This document shows, one piece after another, positions 1 to 5,889 of a stretch of DNA of 8,097 nucleotides. Numbering within the stretch: the first letter of the stretch is position 1; each line of letters opens with the position of its first letter. Under the pieces are notes generated by a model, which saw only the letters and a program-made list of their open reading frames with translations, was not told where the DNA came from and did no database searches. The stretch comes from Syntrophobacterales bacterium. GTDB lineage: Bacteria; Desulfobacterota; Desulfobaccia; Desulfobaccales; 0-14-0-80-60-11. Made by a program: the position numbers and the translations under genes. The stretch spans positions 1-8,097 of the forward strand of contig JAGVPN010000385.1 of NCBI GenBank assembly GCA_020052215.1, given 5' to 3'.

Positions 1-16
1 AGTAATAATCCGAATT

Positions 17-44
17 GTAGGGGCGGTTCGCGAACCGCCCCTAC
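17..44. repeat. Perfect 28-base palindrome, short interspersed repeat
   Basis: The arms GTAGGGGCGGTTCG and CGAACCGCCCCTAC are exact reverse complements with no loop base between them. The element ends in GTAG/CTAC, as does the partial repeat at the right edge of the window (8078-8097), which suggests two members of one dispersed palindromic family. It lies about 70 bases before the transglycosylase start and could fold as an RNA hairpin. No T-run follows, so it is not a standard intrinsic terminator. The structure is seen directly; membership in a genome-wide family is inferred. Confidence 0.8.
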
Positions 45-112
45 GGTGGTTGCGACCATAAAGCCAGAATTACCTCTATGACGGCAACTTGGTATTAAAG
101 GAGAAAAATTAA

Positions 113-1027
113 GTGTTGGCCCAATTTGTTCTTGACAAAATCGCTAAAATATTTAATAAAAACAATGTTATGAGGAGATTTTTCTTTATCCTGGCCGTGA
201 TCTTGACGCAGACGGCTTTGGCGGGTTCGGCCCTGGCCGCCCCCAAGATCCTATCCCGGGACGGCAGTCTGGTCATCGAAACCCCGGGATCAAAGCCAGC
301 CAAGAAAACCCCGGCCTCGGAGGATACCCTTTACGAACTCCTGGGACAGGAAGTGCAGGTCTATATTTTTAATAAGAAGACCCGGGTCTGGCCCCAGGTT
401 TATGGGCACAACGTCCAGACTCCCTTTAGGGGAACCATCAGCCTGAAGGATCCCCAATTAGAGGCCTTGATCCGCAAGTATGCCCAAATCTACGGGGTTG
501 ATCCGACCCTGGTGCGGGCCGTGATGCGGCACGAATCGGGCTTCAATCCCTCGGCCGTGTCCCCCAAGGGGGCCCAGGGGTTGATGCAGCTCATGCCGGG
601 CACCGCCGCGCTCATGGGGGTGAAGAACCCCTTTGACCCGGAGCAGAATATCATGGGAGGGGTGGGCTATCTGCGGCACTGCCTGGACCGGTTTAAGCAC
701 AATGTGCCCCTGGCCGTGGCCGCTTATAACGCCGGCCCGGAAAGCGTGGCCAAGTGCGGCGCCATTCCGCCTTACCAGGAGACCCAGGCCTTTGTCAACA
801 ACGTCATGGGGGCCTATGGCGGCCCCAGCCTGATGAAAACCGGGGCCCAGGGCGATGCCAAGACGGTCTCCCCTACCCCAAAGAAAGGCGCCAAATCACG
901 CCCAAAGGACCCCAAGCCAGAAGACTTGCAGGCGGAAAAATCTTCTGACCCCCCCCGCCGCCCCCGGCCTAAGATCATCGAGGTCAGGCCCGATAAGGCC
1001 AAATCCAAAAACGTTCCGGCCGAATAG
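113..1027 (+). CDS. Secreted lytic transglycosylase, SLT (family 1) domain
   Basis: This is a predicted periplasmic murein lytic transglycosylase, which cleaves the MurNAc-GlcNAc bond of peptidoglycan to form a 1,6-anhydro product. The SLT fold spans about residues 115-235 of 304. It shows the catalytic Glu141 in RHESGFNP (139-146), then SPKGAQGLMQLMPGTA (150-165), and AVAAYNAGP (201-209). The GTG start at 113 is chosen because AAAGGAG (97-103) lies 9 bases upstream. An in-frame ATG at 170 (Met20) would give a more typical signal peptide, MRRFFFILAVILTQTALAG, with likely cleavage near SALA-AP (residue 43), but it lacks a clear ribosome binding site. Residues 44-110 have no recognised domain. 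The tail (about 240-304) is rich in Lys and Pro, probably disordered, and basic enough to bind envelope polyanions. The gene is monocistronic and converges on the channel gene. The exact Slt/MltC/MltE-like subfamily is not resolved. Confidence 0.93.
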   Translation: MLAQFVLDKIAKIFNKNNVMRRFFFILAVILTQTALAGSALAAPKILSRDGSLVIETPGSKPAKKTPASEDTLYELLGQEVQVYIFNKKTRVWPQVYGHNVQTPFRGTISLKDPQLEALIRKYAQIYGVDPTLVRAVMRHESGFNPSAVSPKGAQGLMQLMPGTAALMGVKNPFDPEQNIMGGVGYLRHCLDRFKHNVPLAVAAYNAGPESVAKCGAIPPYQETQAFVNNVMGAYGGPSLMKTGAQGDAKTVSPTPKKGAKSRPKDPKPEDLQAEKSSDPPRRPRPKIIEVRPDKAKSKNVPAE

Positions 1028-1121
1028 GTTGGTCCCGCATCCGCCCCGTGGCCTTTAACCCTCAGCCGGCCGCTTGGCGGGGGTGATCCAGCTTCTTTTG
1101 CCCTGAGCGCTCCAGGAAAAC

Positions 1122-3722
1122 CTAATTTTCTTCCTTCTTCGCCAGCGCCTCCGGCCACTCCTTGATGTGGAGGTCCCGCTGGGGGAAGGGGATTTCAATG
1201 CCGTGTTCGTTAAAGGTTTCAAAGATGGCGCTGTTCAGTTCATGGGTGGCGGGCAGGCGGTCGCTGGGCAGACTCACGTGCACCATGATGGTGAAGTCCA
1301 GGGAGTTGTCGCCGTAGACCGTGAAATAGACCTGGGGCGGCGGTTCCGCCACCACCCGGGGGTTGGCCCGGCAAACCTCGGTGATCAACTCCGTCACCTG
1401 TGGCACATCCGAACCGTAGGCGACCCCCACCTTCAAGGTGAGGCGGTTGATGCCCGCCCCATAATGGGTCCAGTTGAGGACCTTGTTGGAGACCAGTTCC
1501 GAGTTGGGGATAATCAGGACGTATTTGTCGAAGGTCTCGAAGATGGTGCTCCTCACCCGGATCTCCTTCACCGTCCCCCACTGGCCGTCGATCACCAGCA
1601 GGTCCCCCACCTTGATGGGTCTTTCGAACAGGAGGATGAGGCCGCTGAGGAAATTATTGACGATGTGCTGGAGGCCGAAGCCGATCCCCAATCCCAGGGC
1701 CCCGGCCACCAGGGCCAGGTTGGTCAACGGAAATCCCAGGATGTTCAGGGCGATCAACCCTGCCAGGATTAAAATGATGTAATGGATGCTGGTGGAGATG
1801 GTGTACTGCACCCCGGGGTCCAGGGCGGTGCGGGGGAAGATGCGGATCATCATCAAGCCGCGCACCAGCCGGGACAGGAAGAACCCCGAATATATGGCCA
1901 GGATGACGCCCAGGACGTTCAGGGTGGTCAGCTGCACCGGTCCCAGGGTGGGCCCCCAGGTCGTCCACTGAAAGGCCCAGGCCACCTGGTGCGGGGTGAT
2001 CCCCCAGGAGTTGAGGGACCACAGGACCACGGCCACCCCCAGGACGATGCCTAAAGCCCAGCGGCTGAAGACATAGATCCTCTGGATCAGTTCGGCCCGT
2101 TCCGGAAAAAAATACGTGGCCCGGCCGGCTTCCGGATGCAGGAGGTGGAGGATGATGGTTTCCCCTATCAACCACAGGAACCACAGGATCACCACGGCCA
2201 GCAGGGTCCAGGCGGCCGCCGCGGCCAGGTAGATGGACAGGTTCTGAAATCCCAGCAGGTCAGCCAGGATGACGATCACCAGCAGGAAGAGCAGCAGTCC
2301 CCGCACGAACAGGCTGACCATCGGCTGGTGCAGCCAGGTGGGGGCCGACAGCTGCGGCAAGAGCCGGGTCAGGTAGGCCCGGCGCAAGAGCCAGAAGCCC
2401 CAGACCAGGATGCCTATCAGAAAAAAGTGTTCCACGAACAACCGGCTGGATTCGGGAAAATCGAGCCGGCCGGCGCTCTTGAGACTTAAAAAACCCAGGC
2501 AGAGGTACACCAGGAAAAGTTTCAGGGAGCGCCGGTAAAACCTGGCGACCTCCCGATCCAGGGCCAGCACTCCCCCCGCGGTCTGGCCGGCAAAAAACCC
2601 CTGAACCCACTGGATAGACAGCCGCAGGACCCAGAGGGTGACCAGAGCCGCGAGAATTAACTGGGCCGGGTCAGAACTTATCAAGTTAAAGGTCCAAAAA
2701 AACAGGCCCAGCCATAAGATCAGGCCCAGCCCGAACAGATTGGCTACCAGGGCGCGCCCCAGGACATACAGGGGCAGCAGGTGAATATCGGCAGCCCGCT
2801 CCCTCCAGGTTAGGAAGCGCCGGGTCACCAGGTCATTGAGCCGCCGGGTGCCCCACCCCAACAGCAGGATGAAACCGAGCAGGCCGAAGATGGGGGCCAG
2901 GTGCCTCCAAAGAAAGGCGCTCAGGCGTCCTGAGGCCCCCAGGTCTTTGAGCCAGTCCCAGCCCCGCTGGGGGATGACGGCCAGGCTCTTCCCGGCCTGG
3001 ACCACCTGCTCCCGGAAAGGCACCGCGGCCGCCGGACGCTTCAGGAGTTGGGTCTTCCAGGAGGCGTCCAGTTGCTTCAACTGCGGCGTGAGACCGGCGA
3101 GTAACTCCTGCTCCTGCTCCAGAAGCCGGAGCCGTTGTTCCAGTTGGTCCAGCACCCGGGTGATCAGGCGGTCCCGATCCACCCCCAGGTTCAAATAGGT
3201 CAAAAAGGCTTGTTGCAGTTTAGGGGTCAGAGCGTCGGGGTTTTTGGCGTGGATGATGCTGAACTGGACCCTCAGGGCATTTTGCGATTCGAGGTGTTCT
3301 TGCCGGCTGTTCTTAAGTTCATCGATCTCCCGGCCCAGGTCCTGGAGTTTCCCTTGGAGTGCCTTTTCTCTGTCGGCATATAAGTTCAGGAGCGCCTCCA
3401 CCTGGGGCAGCGGGAGCCTTTGCAGGGCCATGGTGGCTTTCAAGACGGCCACGGCGACCTGGAGGTTGTCCAGTTCTTTCTGGGTCTGGGCCAGATCCGC
3501 GGCGGCGACCGGGACCCGGGATTTCCACCCCTTGAGATTCTCCTGTAATTGGGCAATACTTTGCTCAAATCCCCGGGGCAGGGTTTCGGGGGAGGCAATC
3601 CCTTTCTCCAGCTTTTCCGGTGGCGCCGGCTGCGCCAGAATCGACCCGGGAAAAGCCAAAACCCCGGCGACGATCACCGCCGCCATGAGCCGGTAAACAG
3701 CATATTTCACTGACATGGGCAT
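1122..3722 (-). CDS. Large MscS-family mechanosensitive ion channel
   Basis: This is an inner-membrane channel expected to open under membrane tension and release ions and solutes during hypo-osmotic shock. The 866 residues begin with a signal peptide (about 1-30, ending SILA-QP). A periplasmic, coiled-coil-rich region follows (about 50-230, Leu/Gln/Glu heptads). About ten or eleven membrane segments lie between 275 and 697. The MscS core begins near 640. The pore helix (about 671-697) is Gly/Ala-rich with GFGLQHIVNNFLSG, followed by LLFERPIKVGD (697-707). The beta domain carries GTVKEIRVRST (716-726) and IIPNS (737-741), and an alpha/beta C-terminal domain follows. The plan is that of E. coli MscK/MscM, but these are about 1100 residues, so the periplasmic part here is shorter. 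Met1 (3722) has AAGGGG 11 bases upstream; Met3 (3716) has AGGA with a 6-base gap, so either may be used. The gene stands alone, divergent from the ABC operon, with its own promoter. Confidence 0.93.
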   Translation of the reverse strand: MPMSVKYAVYRLMAAVIVAGVLAFPGSILAQPAPPEKLEKGIASPETLPRGFEQSIAQLQENLKGWKSRVPVAAADLAQTQKELDNLQVAVAVLKATMALQRLPLPQVEALLNLYADREKALQGKLQDLGREIDELKNSRQEHLESQNALRVQFSIIHAKNPDALTPKLQQAFLTYLNLGVDRDRLITRVLDQLEQRLRLLEQEQELLAGLTPQLKQLDASWKTQLLKRPAAAVPFREQVVQAGKSLAVIPQRGWDWLKDLGASGRLSAFLWRHLAPIFGLLGFILLLGWGTRRLNDLVTRRFLTWRERAADIHLLPLYVLGRALVANLFGLGLILWLGLFFWTFNLISSDPAQLILAALVTLWVLRLSIQWVQGFFAGQTAGGVLALDREVARFYRRSLKLFLVYLCLGFLSLKSAGRLDFPESSRLFVEHFFLIGILVWGFWLLRRAYLTRLLPQLSAPTWLHQPMVSLFVRGLLLFLLVIVILADLLGFQNLSIYLAAAAAWTLLAVVILWFLWLIGETIILHLLHPEAGRATYFFPERAELIQRIYVFSRWALGIVLGVAVVLWSLNSWGITPHQVAWAFQWTTWGPTLGPVQLTTLNVLGVILAIYSGFFLSRLVRGLMMIRIFPRTALDPGVQYTISTSIHYIILILAGLIALNILGFPLTNLALVAGALGLGIGFGLQHIVNNFLSGLILLFERPIKVGDLLVIDGQWGTVKEIRVRSTIFETFDKYVLIIPNSELVSNKVLNWTHYGAGINRLTLKVGVAYGSDVPQVTELITEVCRANPRVVAEPPPQVYFTVYGDNSLDFTIMVHVSLPSDRLPATHELNSAIFETFNEHGIEIPFPQRDLHIKEWPEALAKKEEN

Positions 3723-3748
3723 TCCTGGGTTTTCCCCTTCATCTTTTA

Positions 3749-3777
3749 AGTATATAAGGTAAAAGTCCTAATTTCAA
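3749..3777 (-). promoter_or_regulatory. Sigma70-like promoter of the MscS-family gene
   Basis: Read on the minus strand, TTGAAA (3777-3772) and TATACT (3754-3749) are separated by exactly 17 bases. Each matches 5 of 6 positions of the sigma70 consensus. Initiation would fall near 3742, leaving a leader of only about 20-26 bases before the channel start. There is therefore no room for a structured RNA switch on this transcript. Seen directly; activity is inferred. Confidence 0.72.
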
Positions 3778-3906
3778 ACTTGCCGGCCGCGACTTGGCTC
3801 CGCCGGGGGGGCCGGGTCGGGGTATTGTGACGGTAGGCCCCCGTTATGCAAGTCGGTGCAGCCTTAATCGGCTTAACCGCCGGCTTCTGCGGTAGGGATT
3901 CCCCGG

Positions 3907-3935
3907 TTGACAGATTTTTTCCCCTGGCATACAGT
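3907..3935 (+). promoter_or_regulatory. Sigma70-like promoter of the ABC operon
   Basis: A perfect -35 box TTGACA (3907-3912) is followed after 17 bases by TACAGT (3930-3935), a 4 of 6 match to the -10 consensus that keeps the key T1, A2 and T6. Initiation would fall near 3942, immediately before the conserved M-box sequence that begins at 3948. This fit between the promoter and the start of the aptamer supports both calls. Confidence 0.62.
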
Positions 3936-3939
3936 AAAG

Positions 3940-4160
3940 TTACCTCAGTTAGGCGAGGCTCCTGCATAAAAACAGGCCACTGCCTTCCGAAAAGTTCAAG
4001 GTTCAAGGTTCGGGGTTCGGGGTATGCCCATCAGAAACTTTTGATAATTTATGGGTGGGCGAAAGGCCCATGAGCAACTGCCCAGAAACGTCGAGAGACG
4101 CCAAGGGGCCGAACAGGTACTACCGGCTTAAGGTTTTACTTTTAGAGTCAGGGTAGGAAG
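3940..4160 (+). ncRNA. M-box (ykoK-type) Mg2+ riboswitch-like leader
   Basis: The M-box is an RNA aptamer that binds Mg2+ and usually shuts off Mg2+ transporter genes when the ion is plentiful. Its hallmark segments occur here in order. GTTAGGCGAGGCTCCT (3948-3963) differs by one base from the GUUAGGUGAGGCUCCU motif. CTGCCC (4078-4083) and AACGTCGAGAGACGCCAA (4087-4104) are followed by GGG and AACAG (4112-4116), so that CUG/CAG and CCC/GGG can pair as in the family. A stem GTACTACC (4118-4125) / GGTTTTAC (4132-4139), with two internal mismatches, closes a loop GGCTTAA that matches the family's GACAUAA-GG end. TTACCT (3940-3945) can pair with GGGTAG (4151-4156), which touches the AGGA ribosome binding site (4155-4158). 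That suggests control of translation, and no terminator is visible. The long 3' strand of the B. subtilis form is shortened, and the centre carries an insertion (3985-4077). Family recall was from memory, not from a covariance search. Confidence 0.8.
3995..4022 (+). repeat. Tandem heptamer repeat inside the riboswitch insertion
   Basis: Four head-to-tail seven-base units are visible: TTCAAGG twice (3995-4008), then TTCGGGG twice (4009-4022). The two unit types differ at two positions, which suggests duplication followed by divergence or gene-conversion-like spreading. Such heptamer arrays can change length by replication slippage. The array lies between the first hairpin and the conserved core of the M-box-like leader. 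Confidence 0.85.
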
Positions 4161-4164
4161 ACCA

Positions 4165-5886
4165 ATGAGCCATCCGTCCCGCCTGTTCCGGATAGCCCAA
4201 CCCCTCCTGCGTCCCCCCACCTGGGGCGATGCGGTGGTCTTCATGAGTCTGGCGGCGCTCATTTACCTGGGCGTGCATTTGGGGCTGAGCGCCCCGCCAG
4301 CCATCAAGGGGCCGGAAATCAGCCTCTCCCCCGGGCATCTGGTTTACTATGCCGGCTTATCCACCGGCCGCATGGCCGCGGCGTATCTCTTGTCGGTGAT
4401 TTTTTCCTTGATTTACGGCACCTTTGCCGCCAACCATCGCGGGGCGGAAAAAATCCTCATCCCCCTTTTGGATGCGCTGCAAACCATCCCCATCCTGTCA
4501 TTTTTGCCGGTGGTCCTCTTGAGCTTCATCGCCATTTTCCCCCTGCGGCTGGCCCTGGAGCTGTCTTCGATCTTCCTGATCTTCACCAGCCAGACCTGGA
4601 ACCTGACCTTCGCCTGGTACCAGTCGCTGACCACCATTCCCCGGAACCTGATGCAGGCCAGCACCATGTTCCGCTTCAACCCCTGGCTGCGTTTCAAGAC
4701 CCTGGAACTGCCCTTCGCCGCCATCAGCCTGATCTGGAACAGCATGGCCAGTTGGGCCGGTGGGTGGTTTTTCCTCATGGCGGCCGAAATCTTCAGCGCC
4801 GGCGAGCGCAACTTTCGCCTGCCGGGTTTGGGGATGTACCTGCAAGAGGCCGCCAACCAGGGCGATCTCCAGGCCATCGCCTGGGGTGTCGGCGCCCTGG
4901 TGCTCACCATCGTCATCCTGGACCAGTTGATCTGGCGCCCGCTCCTGGCCTGGTCCGACCGGTTCAAATTCCAGTTATCCGAGAGCGAAACCCCGCCCAC
5001 CTCCTGGTTCTATGACGCCCTGCGGAGTTCCAGGCTGATCCGGTGGCTGACCCATTCTTTGGTGCACCGCCCCTGGGGGCGCCTGGATGAATGGTTGACG
5101 TCCCGCTTGCCCAAGACCGCGGGGGCTCGCCGGGGCCAACGCCTCACCTGGCTCTGGTATGCCCTGGGTCTGACCGCGGCGCTGGTTTTGACTTACGAAT
5201 TTTACCAGGCCGGCTTGATGCTGTGGGCCGTACCCTTAAAACAGTGGGGCATCATCGGCCTGGGCATCCTGACCACCCTGGTGCGGGTGGCCGCGGCCCT
5301 GGCCATCGCCCTGGCCTGGACGCTGCCCGTGGGGGTGGCCATCGGCACGAACCAGCGCCTGGCCGCCTGGCTGCAGCCGGTGGTGCAGATCACCGCCTCG
5401 ATCCCCGCCACCGCCCTCTTCCCGGTTTTGCTCTTGATGTTGCTGGGCCTGCCGGGAGGACTCAATCTGGCGGCAATCCTCCTCATGCTCCTGGGCACCC
5501 AGTGGTACCTGTTGTTCAACATCATCGCCGGGGCCAGCGCCATTCCCCAGGATTTACACTATACCGCCACCCTGCTACAATTGGGGCGGTGGGAACGCTG
5601 GCGGACCTTGATCCTACCCGCGCTTTTCCCTTATGCCATCACCGGGGCCATCACCGCGGCCGGCGGGGCCTGGAATGCCAGTATCGTGGCTGAATACACC
5701 CAGTTCGGCGGCCAAACTTTCAAGACCGTGGGCATCGGCGCGGCCATCGCCCAATCTGCCGCGGCCAGTGATTACCCCATGCTCCTGGCCGCCACCTTGA
5801 CCATGCTTCTCACCGTGGGCACCATTAACCGTCTGGTGTGGCAGCGCTTGTACCGCGTAGCTGAAGCCCGCTATCGCATGGAGTGA
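4165..5886 (+). CDS. ABC importer permease, two fused NitT/TauT-like domains
   Basis: The 573-residue inner-membrane protein carries two complete BPD_transp_1-type permease halves in one chain, so a single copy can form the whole channel. Each half (about 65-260 and 365-560) has several hydrophobic helices. Each has an EAA-type coupling loop that contacts the ATPase: around 164-192 with LP at 182-183, and around 466-494 with LP at 484-485. Each loop is followed by a similar Trp...AE segment: SWAGGWFFLMAAE (196-208) and GGAWNASIVAE (500-510), as in SsuC/TauC relatives. A hydrophilic linker (about 265-325) joins the halves. The ATG at 4165 is preceded by AGGAAG (4155-4160). The ATPase gene starts 3 bases after the stop, so the two are co-translated. 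No periplasmic binding-protein gene is nearby, so the substrate cannot be read from context. Homology alone would say anion or sulfonate, but the M-box-like leader points to a metal link. Confidence 0.92.
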   Translation: MSHPSRLFRIAQPLLRPPTWGDAVVFMSLAALIYLGVHLGLSAPPAIKGPEISLSPGHLVYYAGLSTGRMAAAYLLSVIFSLIYGTFAANHRGAEKILIPLLDALQTIPILSFLPVVLLSFIAIFPLRLALELSSIFLIFTSQTWNLTFAWYQSLTTIPRNLMQASTMFRFNPWLRFKTLELPFAAISLIWNSMASWAGGWFFLMAAEIFSAGERNFRLPGLGMYLQEAANQGDLQAIAWGVGALVLTIVILDQLIWRPLLAWSDRFKFQLSESETPPTSWFYDALRSSRLIRWLTHSLVHRPWGRLDEWLTSRLPKTAGARRGQRLTWLWYALGLTAALVLTYEFYQAGLMLWAVPLKQWGIIGLGILTTLVRVAAALAIALAWTLPVGVAIGTNQRLAAWLQPVVQITASIPATALFPVLLLMLLGLPGGLNLAAILLMLLGTQWYLLFNIIAGASAIPQDLHYTATLLQLGRWERWRTLILPALFPYAITGAITAAGGAWNASIVAEYTQFGGQTFKTVGIGAAIAQSAAASDYPMLLAATLTMLLTVGTINRLVWQRLYRVAEARYRME

Positions 5887-5889
5887 TCA

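Noticed and set aside
50..80. Weak promoter-like TTGCGA ... TCTATG before the transglycosylase
   Set aside because: The -10 match is only 3 of 6 and the spacing is 19 bases, so it is not distinguishable from chance.
1028..1121. Possible bidirectional terminator between the convergent transglycosylase and channel genes
   Set aside because: GC-rich partial inverted repeats are present (CCGCC/GGCGG) but they are long-range and lack a following T-run on either strand, so I could not support a terminator.
1167..1772. A 201-codon plus-strand frame opposite the MscS-family gene
   Set aside because: It lies wholly inside the conserved channel core on the other strand, has Asp/Gln/Val-rich shadow composition and no fitting ribosome binding site.
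3972..3990. GCCACTG resembling part of a cobalamin riboswitch
   Set aside because: The other B12-box elements, such as the GGGAA...GG and AAGTCAGGAGACC-type segments, are absent. The surrounding sequence follows the M-box order instead.
3846..4073. A 75-codon plus-strand frame, and an 86-codon minus-strand frame (3746-4006), in the divergent intergenic region
   Set aside because: Both run across the promoter and the structured leader, have no ribosome binding site or recognisable protein motif, and are better explained by the RNA element.
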